Shown: positions 1-9,473 of the stretch, in pieces | Layout: the number at the start of each line of letters is the position of its first letter | Numbering within the stretch: the stretch's first letter is position 1 | Source: Adhaeribacter rhizoryzae | GTDB lineage: Bacteria > Bacteroidota > Bacteroidia > Cytophagales > Hymenobacteraceae | Length of the DNA: 64,000 bases | Reading direction: 5' to 3' | NCBI RefSeq assembly: GCF_008629685.1 | Contig: NZ_VWSF01000007.1 | Coordinates: 1-64,000, forward strand | Notes under the pieces: generated by a model | Told to the model about the DNA's origin: nothing | The model's database searches: none | The model's input: the letters and a program-made list of their open reading frames with translations, nothing else | Translations under genes and position numbers: made by a program

Positions 1-111
1 CCGTCGTGATGTGTAATAAATTATTGCATTTATTTACCTGTTCCCAACCTTTCAACCAACCACTTGTTAGCTGCTAGCAGCTACTTTTTAGCTTCTTTCC
101 GTTTGGGAGTG

Positions 112-142
112 CAAAGGTAAAAACTATTTACTTCTTTGCAAA
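112..142 (-). promoter_or_regulatory. Bacteroidota-type promoter, leftward (copy 1 of 3)
   Basis: On the minus strand the -7 element TACCTTTG (112-119) follows a -33 TTTG (139-142) with a spacer of exactly 19 bp, a full match to the Bacteroidota sigma-ABfr consensus. It reads out of the left edge of the window. The base run after it (CACTCCCAAACGG) nearly matches the same region of the third copy. Confidence 0.75.
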
Positions 143-277
143 ATATTCGAAGATTATTTTTTTTTGCTTTTCTGGAGATGTCTTGGTAAATATTTACTAA
201 GCAAACAGCTTTAAACCCCGCTTCTTCCTTGCTACACCTTATTCTAAAAGCCTGCTGCTTTTCTTTTTTTGCGAGTG

Positions 278-310
278 CAAAGGTAAGACTTTATTCTTAA
301 ACTTTGCAAA
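278..310 (-). promoter_or_regulatory. Bacteroidota-type promoter, leftward (copy 2 of 3)
   Basis: Minus strand TACCTTTG (278-285) with TTTG at 307-310, spacer 21 bp. The -7 element and the following GCACTC are identical to copy 1. Confidence 0.6.
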
Positions 311-460
311 CCTGCAACCAAATTATTTTGTTTTTATTACCAGTTGTTCCTAGTTAAAAACACCAAAGAGGTAAACCTACGTTTGCTTCTTTTGGCTCAA
401 CATTATTACTCCTTTCTCCAACACTCTTCCATCTTGAACCGGCTGTCCGTTTTGGAGGTG

Positions 461-491
461 CAAAAGTAGAAAATATTTTCCATTTGGCAAT
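461..491 (-). promoter_or_regulatory. Bacteroidota-type promoter, leftward (copy 3 of 3)
   Basis: Minus strand TACTTTTG (461-468) with ATTG (3 of 4 bases of the -33 box) at 488-491, spacer 19 bp. It is followed by GCACCTCCAAAACGG, close to copy 1. Three such promoters within 400 bp suggest a strongly expressed unit to the left. The rest of 1-803 holds no convincing gene. Confidence 0.55.
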
Positions 492-803
492 ACTTAAAAA
501 GAAATTTTTTGCTAAAACTATTTTACTACGACATTCTCTTACGCTTACTTTAGCTGGTTTATAATACTACTCAATAACTTACCAATCAATTTGCTTAATA
601 GGACAATGTTCTTGTTTCTGTCTACTAATAATTCTAGCCTTATTTAAGATTGTTTCTTGTGCTTCTGTATTAATAATTGTATTATTGGTATGGGTATTTT
701 TTAATTAACTTAAATATTAGTCTACTTTTTTGTTTATTGCTTCTTTTTGAATCCAAAAAACAATCCCCATTTTACCTTTAAACCAAATAGCTACTCCTTA
801 ACA

Positions 804-3554
804 ATGTTTCAGAAAAATGTATTCACTTCTGCTTTAGTTTTAATTCTGGCAGGTGTAGTATATTTTAGTTGCATCCGCCAACCCGAGAAATCTGTTGATT
901 TTAACGCTGATGTTCGCCCTATTCTTAACACCAAGTGCATTTCCTGCCACGGTGGCGTAAAAGAAAAAAGCGGATTTAGTTTATTTTCCCGGGCCGATGC
1001 CTTACGTAAAAATAATTCAGGCAAACCCGCCATTATTCCCGGCGATCCAGAGAATAGTGAATTTATTCGTCGCTTAACTGCCAAAGATCCAGAAGAACGC
1101 ATGCCGTATCATGCCGAGCCATTGCCTCAGGCTGAAATTGATATATTAAAACAATGGATTAAGGAAGGTGCCAAATGGGCTGATCACTGGGCTTATATCT
1201 CGCCTAAAAATCCGAAAGTACCCACTGATGAATTAAGAGCGGCTGTTAACCCAATAGATAATTTTGTGCAGGCCCGTTTGCAACAAGAAGGATTAAAGCC
1301 GGCACCTATTGCTGATAAAGCCACCTTATTACGTCGGCTAAGCCTGGATTTGATTGGGCTACCTCCTACCGAAAAAGAACTACAAGACTTTATACAAGAT
1401 AGCTCTCCTCAAGCGTACGAAAAACAGGCAGATCGCTTACTGGCTTCCCCGCATTTTGGCGAACGCTGGGCCGCGATGTGGCTGGACCTGGCTCGTTATT
1501 CCGATTCAAAGGGTTACGAAAAAGACGATTACCGCAACGTATGGCGTTACCGCGATTATGTTATTCAATCTTTTAACCAAGACAAACCTTTTAACCAGTT
1601 TACCATAGAACAACTGGCCGGCGATTTATTGCCACAACCCACCGAAGAACAACTTATTGCTACCGCTTACCACCGAAATACAGCCAACAACGATGAAGGC
1701 GGCACCGATGATGAGGAGTTCCGGACGGCTGCCTTACTGGATAGGGTAAGCAATACCTGGGAAGTGTGGCAAGGCACCACCATGGGCTGTGTGCAATGCC
1801 ATAGTCATCCTTACGATCCTTTCCGGCACGAAGACTTTTACCAGTCGATGGCATTTTTTAATAATACCCGCGATGAGGATATTCCGAACGAATCGCCAAC
1901 GCTGGTGCACTTAAAACCCGAGGACGAACTTTTAATAAAGGAGTTAAAAGAGTGGGTTACAAAAGAACTGCCCGTTGCACAAAAATCAACCGAAATAATT
2001 CGCATTGAGAAACTAGTTAGAATTACTGAGCCGAAAATTCACCCGCATGCTTTTGATAAATTAACGAATGCTGCTTTAGCTGATGGTAAATATTTGGGAG
2101 GGGGCCACAATGGCTTTGCCCGCCTAAAAGGAATAAACCTAACCGGCAAAACCGATTTGATAGTAAGTATAGCAAACCGTAAAGGTGGTGGCACGCTTCA
2201 AGTTCGGCAAGACCGCTTAGATGGCGAAGTGCTGGCCGAATTTAAAACTGCCCCGGAGCAGGAAGGTCGAGGTTACCGCCGGGAAATAATTAACCTGAAC
2301 CCAACTACCGGCAAACACGATTTATATGTTGTATTCCTGAACCCGGCTTTAGCTAACCCCCAGGATTATGTTTACCAACTGGAATGGCTACTGTTTACTG
2401 AGCCATTACCCGGAGCCGGTAAACCGGGCTATGCAGAGGCAAAAAATAAGCTACAACAACTCCTGAACGCTGAAGCTGAAAAAACACCCATTATTCAGGA
2501 AAATCCGCGCGACTTTTGGCGGCAAACTTACTTATTTGAGCGTGGCGATTGGAAAACCAAGGGCAAAGCCGTAAGGCCTAGCACGCCTAAATTCCTGAAT
2601 GCTTTTGTTAAATATCAACCTAACCGTTTGGGATTGGCAAAATGGCTGGTAAGTCCGGATAATCCATTAACGGCCCGTGTTACGGTTAATCGTTTCTGGG
2701 AACAACTTTTTGGCTACGGATTAGTGGAGAGCCTCGAAGACTTTGGCTCGCAGGGTACAAAGCCATCGCACCCGGAATTATTAGACTGGCTGGCATTAAA
2801 TTTTCAGCACGAGCAGGGCTGGCAAGTTAAAAAATTACTGAAGCTGCTGGTACTTTCCCATACTTACCGGCAAAGTTCCAAAACTACGCCGGAACTTACC
2901 CAAAAAGATCCGGCAAACCGGCTGCTGGCCCGCGGCCCACGCGTTCGTTTAACGGCCGAGCAGATACGCGACCAGGCATTAGCGGTTGGGGGTTTGCTGA
3001 GTTCTAAAATGTATGGCCGCAGCGTAATGCCTCCCCAGCCCGAAGGCGTTTGGCAGGTAGTATACAGCGGCATGAAGTGGGAAACCAGCACCGGTGAAGA
3101 TGCTTTCCGGCGAGCCGTCTATACATTCTGGCGCCGTTCTGTACCTTATCCTTCGCTGCAAACCTTTGATGCAGCGGGGCGAGAAATTTGTGTTTCCCGG
3201 CGCATCCGGACAAACACGCCATTGCAAGCGTTGGTTACTTTAAACGATACTGTTTATATGCTGGCAGCGCAAGGCTTAGCCCGCAAAATGCAGCAATCCG
3301 GTAAATCGCCAACGGAACAAATAACTAGTGGTTATGAGGCTGCTCTTTTCCGGAAACCCGCTACCCTTAAACTAAAAGCTTTAACTAAATTATACCAGCA
3401 GGCCGATATCTATTATAGCCAGCATCCACAAGATGCATCCCAATTTATTGGCAAAGAAGCTGCTAATCAGAATCCGGTGCCGCGGCAACTAGCGGCTTTA
3501 ACGTTGGTAGCTAATGCCATTTTAAATTTAGATGAGTTTGTAATGAAAGAATAA
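804..3554 (+). CDS. DUF1549/DUF1553 protein with planctomycete-type cytochrome c domain
   Basis: Exported protein of the PSCyt1-PSCyt2-PSD1 architecture, common in Planctomycetes and also found in Bacteroidota; the biochemical role is not established. The frame opens at a TTG at 747, but I prefer the ATG at 804, which places a hydrophobic signal segment ([15 protein letters not shown]) directly at the N-terminus, ending in a possible lipobox cysteine. From the ATG, the heme-binding motif CISCH lies at about residues 45-49 (PSCyt1). A DUF1549 domain follows, with a second CxxCH-type motif ([11 protein letters not shown]), and then a C-terminal DUF1553 domain with [13 protein letters not shown]. 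Its normal partner, DUF1501, follows 53 bp downstream. Confident on family, not on substrate. Confidence 0.88.
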   Translation: MFQKNVFTSALVLILAGVVYFSCIRQPEKSVDFNADVRPILNTKCISCHGGVKEKSGFSLFSRADALRKNNSGKPAIIPGDPENSEFIRRLTAKDPEERMPYHAEPLPQAEIDILKQWIKEGAKWADHWAYISPKNPKVPTDELRAAVNPIDNFVQARLQQEGLKPAPIADKATLLRRLSLDLIGLPPTEKELQDFIQDSSPQAYEKQADRLLASPHFGERWAAMWLDLARYSDSKGYEKDDYRNVWRYRDYVIQSFNQDKPFNQFTIEQLAGDLLPQPTEEQLIATAYHRNTANNDEGGTDDEEFRTAALLDRVSNTWEVWQGTTMGCVQCHSHPYDPFRHEDFYQSMAFFNNTRDEDIPNESPTLVHLKPEDELLIKELKEWVTKELPVAQKSTEIIRIEKLVRITEPKIHPHAFDKLTNAALADGKYLGGGHNGFARLKGINLTGKTDLIVSIANRKGGGTLQVRQDRLDGEVLAEFKTAPEQEGRGYRREIINLNPTTGKHDLYVVFLNPALANPQDYVYQLEWLLFTEPLPGAGKPGYAEAKNKLQQLLNAEAEKTPIIQENPRDFWRQTYLFERGDWKTKGKAVRPSTPKFLNAFVKYQPNRLGLAKWLVSPDNPLTARVTVNRFWEQLFGYGLVESLEDFGSQGTKPSHPELLDWLALNFQHEQGWQVKKLLKLLVLSHTYRQSSKTTPELTQKDPANRLLARGPRVRLTAEQIRDQALAVGGLLSSKMYGRSVMPPQPEGVWQVVYSGMKWETSTGEDAFRRAVYTFWRRSVPYPSLQTFDAAGREICVSRRIRTNTPLQALVTLNDTVYMLAAQGLARKMQQSGKSPTEQITSGYEAALFRKPATLKLKALTKLYQQADIYYSQHPQDASQFIGKEAANQNPVPRQLAALTLVANAILNLDEFVMKE

Positions 3555-3607
3555 TTCTTTTCCAAAATAGGTTTAAGCTGTTTGGTTAAAGATTTAAGCG
3601 CAAAGAA

Positions 3608-5107
3608 ATGAATATTTTTGAAGAAGCCCAGTTACGCCAAGCCGAGTACCTAACCCGCCGCCATTTTCTCTGGAAGTGCACTACGGGGTTGGGAGCGGTG
3701 GCATTATCCTCGCTAATTGGCTGTAACTGGCAAAAATCCGGTAGCGGCCCAGCTGCCGAAACAACTGGTATTGTCCGGGATTTGAGCAAGCCTTTTCTGC
3801 CTTTGCCGCCGCATTTTGCCCCAAAAGCCAAATCGGTTATTTTTCTGCACATGGCTGGCGCACCTTCGCAACTAGAACTCTTCGATTATAAACCGGCGCT
3901 ACACAAACTAGACGGGCAAGATTGTCCGCCTTCGTTGCTGGAGGGCAAAAAATTTGCTTTTATTAAAGGCGTGCCCAAAATGCTGGGGCCGCAGGCGCAG
4001 TTTAAGCAGCACGGACAATCGGGTGCCTGGATTTCGCATCACTTACCCGAGTTTGCCAAAATGGCCGACGAAGTATCTTTTCTGAAAGCCATGCACACCG
4101 ACCAGTTTAACCACGCGCCGGCACAACTGCTCATGCAAACCGGTAGCCCACGCTTGGGTAAGCCCAGCATGGGCGCCTGGGCTACTTATGGGTTGGGTTC
4201 TTTAAACGAAAACCTGCCAGGTTTTATGGTATTGTTATCCGGAGGCAAAGCACCAGATGCGGGCAAAGCAGGTTACGGCAGCGGATTTCTGCCTACCGTT
4301 TACCAGGGGGTAGAGTGCCGGCAACACGGCGAACCTGTATTATACGTTGAAAATCCACCTGGTATGAGTCGTGATCTGCGAAGACAATCGATAGAAGCAA
4401 TTAATGAAATAAATAAGCTGCATTACGATGAAATGAAAGATCCCGAAACCATTTCCCGGATCTCGCAATACGAAATGGCATTTAAAATGCAGGTTTCGGT
4501 ACCGGAGGTAATGGATATTAACAAGGAGCCGGCTTACATTCACGAACTGTACGGTACCGAGCCGGGTAAAGCATCTTTTGCAAATAATTGTTTGCTGGCC
4601 CGGCGGCTTGTAGAAAAAGGCGTGCGGTTTGTGCAATTATTCGATTGGGGCTGGGATTCGCATGGCAATGACCCAACCAATGCTTTAGATAAAGGCTTCG
4701 GCGATTTATGTAAGAAAATAGATAAACCGGTAGCAGCCTTACTTCAGGACTTAAAGATGCGGGGCTTACTGGATGAAACCTTGGTAGTATGGGGAGCCGA
4801 ATTTGGCCGGACACCCATGCAGGAAAACCGGGAGGGCAAGCAAATGGCCTTTAAAGGCCGCGATCATCATACCGAAGCTTTTACGGTTTGGCTGGCGGGA
4901 GGCGGTATAAAAGGCGGCCACACCCACGGCGAAACCGATGAAATAGGCTATTATGGCATTAAAGGCCGTACTGATGTTTTCGATTTGCAGGCTACTATCT
5001 TAAACCAATTGGGTATGAACCACGAAAAACTTACCTATGCTTTCCAGGGGCGTAATTTCAGGCTGACGGATGTACACGGAAGAGTTATTAATGAAATAAT
5101 TGCTTAA
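3608..5107 (+). CDS. DUF1501 family Tat-exported protein
   Basis: DUF1501 proteins have a sulfatase/alkaline-phosphatase-like fold and almost always sit next to DUF1549/DUF1553 genes, as here; the reaction is unknown. The N-terminus has a twin-arginine motif (TRRHFLWK, arginines 17-18), a hydrophobic stretch and a lipobox-like LIGC (Cys39), so export by Tat, possibly as a lipoprotein, is likely. Family hallmarks are FLHMAGAPSQLELFDYKP near residue 80, the central FVQLFDWGWDSHG, VVWGAEFGRTP, and GRDHH near the C-terminal third. Length 499 aa is normal. It probably forms an operon with the preceding gene. Confidence 0.88.
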   Translation: MNIFEEAQLRQAEYLTRRHFLWKCTTGLGAVALSSLIGCNWQKSGSGPAAETTGIVRDLSKPFLPLPPHFAPKAKSVIFLHMAGAPSQLELFDYKPALHKLDGQDCPPSLLEGKKFAFIKGVPKMLGPQAQFKQHGQSGAWISHHLPEFAKMADEVSFLKAMHTDQFNHAPAQLLMQTGSPRLGKPSMGAWATYGLGSLNENLPGFMVLLSGGKAPDAGKAGYGSGFLPTVYQGVECRQHGEPVLYVENPPGMSRDLRRQSIEAINEINKLHYDEMKDPETISRISQYEMAFKMQVSVPEVMDINKEPAYIHELYGTEPGKASFANNCLLARRLVEKGVRFVQLFDWGWDSHGNDPTNALDKGFGDLCKKIDKPVAALLQDLKMRGLLDETLVVWGAEFGRTPMQENREGKQMAFKGRDHHTEAFTVWLAGGGIKGGHTHGETDEIGYYGIKGRTDVFDLQATILNQLGMNHEKLTYAFQGRNFRLTDVHGRVINEIIA

Positions 5108-5381
5108 AATATATTCGGAAACGGACTAAAGCACTTCTAAATCAATATAAATTAATCCAGCAAAGAAGCAATAAATCCGACCCTAAGTTTCTTTAAATAA
5201 ATAGCGCACAGAGCGCCTATTCAAATTTTGAAGAACCTACTTGTAATGGTTATGCTAAAGAATTTAAAAATTCAAAAGAATATACCAAGTATTATAAAAT
5301 ATTAGTTCTAAATAACACTTTTAATTTGGCATATATATCTAACAACCTGGTAGTAAACTAGGTTAATAAAGTTCTTTTTTA

Positions 5382-5813
5382 TTAACAAGGCTCTCCCACT
5401 ATCCAGGATACTGCTTCCCGGTAAGTAGAAAACTGCTCTACTTCAATAGTAGTAACTAATTTTGTTGAGCTAAAATTAACTAATTCCCTTAATGCTTTTA
5501 TATTCGTATCTACTACCGAAACACGGGCTATTTTCTGTAGGCCAGAGGCATTAGCAGCCGGAATAAGTACCTTCACCACCCACTCCAAATCTTCTTTCGT
5601 TATTTCAGTCAGGTTGGTAGTATCTGAAATCCAGTATGCAATATTTTTTTCCTGGAAGTAGTCGATAAAGCGCAGGGTTGCTTCCCGGTATTCCGCACTA
5701 CTAGGGTTACGAAGCCACGTAGAATACATTAGCCTGGCCGGCTCATCTAGCAACAGGTGTAAATAAGAATTCTCAAATTCGTAAATACCCGTTGCGGTTA
5801 AATTTAGTAACAT
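5382..5813 (-). CDS. STAS/SEC14-like small protein
   Basis: 143-aa soluble protein with no signal peptide or membrane segment. It alternates predicted strands and helices and resembles the SpoIIAA-like (STAS/SEC14) proteins widespread in Bacteroidota: an early strand with a short turn (ENSYLHLLLDEPARL), a Trp/Ser/Asp-rich middle (YWISDTTNLTEIT) and a C-terminal helix ending FSTYREAVSWI. The assignment is from overall pattern only. It lies 217 bp downstream of an RsbQ-like gene on the same strand, which makes a signalling role tempting but unproven. Confidence 0.6.
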   Translation of the reverse strand: MLLNLTATGIYEFENSYLHLLLDEPARLMYSTWLRNPSSAEYREATLRFIDYFQEKNIAYWISDTTNLTEITKEDLEWVVKVLIPAANASGLQKIARVSVVDTNIKALRELVNFSSTKLVTTIEVEQFSTYREAVSWIVGEPC

Positions 5814-6030
5814 GAAATTCTGAATCCCCCCGTACTCCTTTGGTTAAAAATAATTCAGGTAAGCCGATAATTTAACTTTATTCGATAAGCCTTATTTTTT
5901 ACACGTTAAACATTACTGCTGGTTGGTTAAGCAAATTGTAAAAGGAGTATTTACCTTTTTAATTATTATAGGTCTGATTAGGTAAAAAAAAGCAAAAGTT
6001 CAGTTAGCCTATGAGTTAATAAATGTTATT

Positions 6031-6822
6031 TTAAAACAGAAAATTCTCCATAGCCGCAATAGTTTCTAAGGGAGCACTTAAATTAGGGCAATGACCAGTA
6101 GCTTTAAGTTTAACCAAAGTGGTATTTGCCAAATGCTTTTGCATGTACTCGCCAACTTCTTCCGGGGCAATAGCATCGTTAGAACACTGCAATATTAAGG
6201 ACTTTGTTTTAAGTTTATTTAAGTCTTTGCGGTTATCAGACAGGAATGTAACGCGCGCAAAATGCTGCGCAATAGCGGCATTTGTATGGCAAAAGCTATA
6301 AGCTAATTCTTCTGCCAATGAAGGGTTATCAGGATTTCCCATAATAAACGACGCATAAATACCCGACCAATCAGCATAATCAAGTTTCATGTGCTGCAGC
6401 ATTCCTTCTATGGTACTAAAGTCGAAACCGCCGTAATAATCATTTTGGTTAAGATAACACGGTGAAGGCGTAATTAAGATTAGTTTAGAAAATCTTTCCG
6501 GTTGGGCAATAGCACTTAAAACCCCAATCATGGCACCTACCGAGTGGCCGACCAGAACAGCATCATAAATTTCTAGTTCTTGGCAAATCTCCAGTAGGTC
6601 GGCCGCGTAACCCTCTAAGGTATTATATTTTTGGTAATCAAATGCTGTTAATTCTGAGTTACCGGCTCCTACATGATCGTACAAAACAATTTTATAATCT
6701 TCAATAAATCTAGGGAAAATATAACGCCACATGTTTTGGTCACAGCCAAACCCATGGACAAAAATCATAACTTTTTCCCCTTTACCAACGATTTTAATAT
6801 TGTTTCTTTTAATTACCTCCAT
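6031..6822 (-). CDS. RsbQ/KAI2-type alpha/beta hydrolase
   Basis: 263-aa cytoplasmic alpha/beta hydrolase. The catalytic triad is readable: Ser94 in GHSVGAM, Asp216 in CSNDAIAP and His244 in TGHCPNLSAP, with the oxyanion region HGFGCDQNMW near residue 23. The GHSVG nucleophile elbow, the GHCPNLSAP end and the length match the RsbQ / DWARF14 / KAI2 subfamily. In Bacillus, RsbQ activates the phosphatase RsbP in the energy branch of the general stress response. No RsbP-like PAS-phosphatase gene is visible here, so its partner and ligand are unknown. Confidence 0.8.
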   Translation of the reverse strand: MEVIKRNNIKIVGKGEKVMIFVHGFGCDQNMWRYIFPRFIEDYKIVLYDHVGAGNSELTAFDYQKYNTLEGYAADLLEICQELEIYDAVLVGHSVGAMIGVLSAIAQPERFSKLILITPSPCYLNQNDYYGGFDFSTIEGMLQHMKLDYADWSGIYASFIMGNPDNPSLAEELAYSFCHTNAAIAQHFARVTFLSDNRKDLNKLKTKSLILQCSNDAIAPEEVGEYMQKHLANTTLVKLKATGHCPNLSAPLETIAAMENFLF

Positions 6823-7323
6823 GAAGCTATAATTTGTATTTCCTTATTTTAGTTAATTTTTAATTTAGCTATTATAAAGAATTAAATTATACTTTTATCC
6901 TCAACAACCACTTCTAAATTAGCCATCAAAAATAGTATATTGTTTTAGCATAAGTATTACCCGCATATTAAAATTATCAAAAATATTATATAAACTATTT
7001 TTGATAACTGTATGATTTGTGGCAAATAATTGGAATAAACACATTATTTAACAAGCAAAACATACTATTTACAACACAAGCAGCTATCTAATTGAAACGA
7101 CTTGCTAACCACAATATAAATAATATATAATTTATTAAATAATACATTATGTAATTATACTTGTATTCGGCTTTAAAATATTATTACAACAAGAAGTATA
7201 ATATTTCTTTATACAATTATTTAGAAAAGATTGAAGCACTAGAATTAAGTAATTTGGGTTCATCTAAAAGCCCCTTACACGAAACACTAATATTACGTTT
7301 ACACCCCTGATAATACCAACGCA
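6823..7323. other. AT-rich intergenic region, about 500 bp
   Basis: No coding potential on either strand. It lies between the divergently placed starts/ends of the RsbQ-like gene and the LytTR gene. The only structure I see is the hairpin at 6974-7007 with an extra arm copy at 6925. Confidence 0.6.
6974..7007. repeat. 12-bp perfect inverted repeat with a third arm copy nearby
   Basis: TTATCAAAAATA (6974-6985) pairs perfectly with TATTTTTGATAA (6996-7007) across a 10-nt loop. A further direct copy, ATCAAAAATAGT (6925-6936), is an exact reverse complement of 6994-7005. It sits about 150 bp upstream of the RsbQ-like start, so an operator or a terminator are both possible. Confidence 0.5.
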
Positions 7324-8067
7324 CTATACCCAACGGCTTAAAAATTTATTAAACTGTTCTTTAAACTGATCGCTGACCGGAATATTTACTTCTTTAATTT
7401 GTACGCTCTGGCGCGTTACCGACTGAATTTTATCTAACGCCACAATAAAAGAGCGATGGATGCGCATGAATTTTTTAGCCGGTAGTTTTTCTTCTAAAGC
7501 CTTCAGGCTGGTGAGCGACAGGATGGGTTTGGTAGCGCTTTGCAGGTGAACTTTTACGTAATCTTTCAGCCCTTCTATGTACAAAATATCCTTTAGCGCA
7601 ACCCGCACCAGTTGGTATTCAACTTTCAGGAAAATATTCTCTTCTTCCGCCTCTACCAGAGCCGGGTTGGGTTCTACTGGTTTCTGCCGGAGTTCGGCGT
7701 AAGCCAGGGCTTTATTGGCCGCCCGCAGAAACTCTACGTAATTAAACGGTTTTAACAAATAATCTAAAGCATCGAGCCGGTAACCTTCCAGGGCATACTG
7801 GTTAAACGCAGTGGTAAAAATAATGCGGGGCCCCTGGCCGGGCTGGCCTTTATCCAGCACGCGGGCTAAATCGGTGCCGCTTAAATCCGGCATTTGAATA
7901 TCCAGAAAAATAAGATCTACCGGGTGCTGGTGCAGGTGGTTCAGGGCTTCCAGCGCGCTCGTATACCGGCCGGCCAATTGCAGAAAAGGCGTTTGCTTAA
8001 TAAAAGTACAAACCAGTTCTAAAGCCAGCGGCTCGTCGTCGACGGCCAGGCAAGTTAAAGTCATCAT
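7324..8067 (-). CDS. LytTR-family response regulator
   Basis: 247-aa response regulator with an N-terminal receiver domain (acidic pocket VDDEP at residues 9-13, phospho-acceptor Asp56 in IFLDIQMPD, conserved Lys in DYLLKPF) and a C-terminal LytTR DNA-binding domain from about residue 140 (EYQLVRVALKDILYIEGLKDYVKVHL, then FMRIHRSFIVALDKI). Its start overlaps the stop of the upstream sensor kinase by ATGA, so the two are translationally coupled. The frame starts with two ATGs (8067, 8064); either is possible. LytTR regulators usually bind pairs of direct repeats about two helical turns apart; such repeats occur upstream of the operon. Confidence 0.92.
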   Translation of the reverse strand: MMTLTCLAVDDEPLALELVCTFIKQTPFLQLAGRYTSALEALNHLHQHPVDLIFLDIQMPDLSGTDLARVLDKGQPGQGPRIIFTTAFNQYALEGYRLDALDYLLKPFNYVEFLRAANKALAYAELRQKPVEPNPALVEAEEENIFLKVEYQLVRVALKDILYIEGLKDYVKVHLQSATKPILSLTSLKALEEKLPAKKFMRIHRSFIVALDKIQSVTRQSVQIKEVNIPVSDQFKEQFNKFLSRWV

Positions 8068-9149
8068 AAATTCAGGACTAAGCAGATAACATATTCGTCT
8101 GTGGGTGTTTTCTCGGTAATATTTAAAGAATATTTATTGGGGTAAAGTAAGTCGAGGCGGCGGCGGGTATTTACCAGACCAATGCCATTGCTTTCATCTA
8201 AAGTTACCCGCTTTTGGGTAAAAATAGTATTTCGTACTTCCACCGCCAGGCGATTTTGCTGTTGTTTAATGCCAATATAAATGTGGCTGGGCGCATCGGT
8301 GCTAACGCCGTATTTAAAGGCATTTTCGATAAAAGGCAAAAGCAACATGGGTGCAATGGGTACATCTGCTAACGAGGCAGGCTGCTCAAAAATAACCTGC
8401 ACCTTATCGGTTAACCGTAGCTTCATCAGGTCAATATAATCTTGCACAAAGGCTAATTCCTTGCTTAATAATGTGCTGTCAGCTTGGGTATCGTACAGCA
8501 CGTAGCGCATCATCCGCGATAAGGTATGCAAAGCTTTCTGGGCCAGCTCTACGTTAAACATGGTTAGCGAATAAATATTATTAAGGGTATTAAAAAAGAA
8601 GTGCGGGTTAATTTGGGCTTTCAGAAAAGAAAGCTCAGAGCTTATTTTCTCCTGTTCCAGATCTTGCCGGACTTTTGTTTCCAGTCGCCATTTTTGTACG
8701 GCTGCCACGCTGGTACTAATAAAAAGAATGAGCAGAATCATTCCGCTGGTAAAAAAATGACGTCCCATATCAAACCCAGCTTCCCGCCGGTGCAGGCGCA
8801 TGCTACCCGGCCTGTTTGCATGCGTAGCCTGGTACATTAACTCCGATAAGTTTAACCATTTGCTGGCCATGTTTAGAAGTATAAAAACACCTACGCTGGT
8901 GGCTAAAGCCAGAAATATAAACAGCCATATCTTATTTTTAAACAGAAAATGAGGTACCCAAACATTGGCATTCAGATAAAATAAGCAAATAAAGACACAA
9001 AAAATAATGCCCTGCATTATCCAGAACTGGGTAGGTAACGCAATATTCCAGCTTAAAGGCTGCAACACCAGCAGCATTACGCCCAAGGTAGTCCACACTA
9101 AAATATGAATTAGAGCAGGTAAGTAAGGCCGTATAGGGAAAGTAATCAT
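8064..9149 (-). CDS. LytS-like sensor histidine kinase
   Basis: 361-aa membrane histidine kinase of the His_kinase (PF06580) type. About four transmembrane segments occupy the first 160 residues, with no recognisable ligand-binding domain. The phospho-acceptor His is in AQINPHFFFNTLNNIYSL. The N box is PFIENAFKYG and the G box NGIGLVNTRRRLDLLY. It is the first gene of a two-gene operon with the LytTR regulator and overlaps it by 4 bp. Its signal is unknown; such pairs in Bacteroidota respond to envelope or metabolic cues. Confidence 0.92.
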   Translation of the reverse strand: MITFPIRPYLPALIHILVWTTLGVMLLVLQPLSWNIALPTQFWIMQGIIFCVFICLFYLNANVWVPHFLFKNKIWLFIFLALATSVGVFILLNMASKWLNLSELMYQATHANRPGSMRLHRREAGFDMGRHFFTSGMILLILFISTSVAAVQKWRLETKVRQDLEQEKISSELSFLKAQINPHFFFNTLNNIYSLTMFNVELAQKALHTLSRMMRYVLYDTQADSTLLSKELAFVQDYIDLMKLRLTDKVQVIFEQPASLADVPIAPMLLLPFIENAFKYGVSTDAPSHIYIGIKQQQNRLAVEVRNTIFTQKRVTLDESNGIGLVNTRRRLDLLYPNKYSLNITEKTPTDEYVICLVLNL

Positions 9150-9224
9150 CTGAATATTTAGGTGTTAGAAATAAAGGCAAGCCTAACTGCTAAATTACCG
9201 CATTAGCCGGACTTGTGCTTTTTT

Positions 9225-9277
9225 AATCTATCAAAGCTCCGATTACATCTACCAAACCCAACTAATTCATCTACCAA
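9225..9277. promoter_or_regulatory. Candidate LytTR operator: three direct repeats at 21 and 22 bp spacing
   Basis: CATCTACCAA occurs exactly at 9246-9255 and 9268-9277, and a variant AATCTATCAA (8 of 10) at 9225-9234. The starts are 21 and 22 bp apart, about two DNA turns, the spacing known for LytTR direct-repeat sites. An inverted partial copy (TGTAGATG) lies at 9338-9345. The site is in the divergent region between the LytS/LytTR operon and the secreted-protein gene. Regulation is inferred. Confidence 0.5.
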
Positions 9278-9473
9278 CGGGAATTATATTCAAGTGCCTG
9301 CTTCTTTTATCTATCTCATCGCTTCCATTGGCCAGGCTGTAGATGCTCTTCTCAAGCCTGTATATTCTATTTTTTACTAACCAGAAGAAGTGCCTCCTTT
9401 GTAACATCAAACCGGCTAAAAACAGCCGCTTAGTAATTTAAATTAATATTATATCCTTATAAAAATCTAAATC

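Noticed and set aside
747-803. Upstream TTG start of the DUF1553 gene
   Set aside because: It would put 19 polar residues ahead of an otherwise clean signal segment; the ATG at 804 is better.
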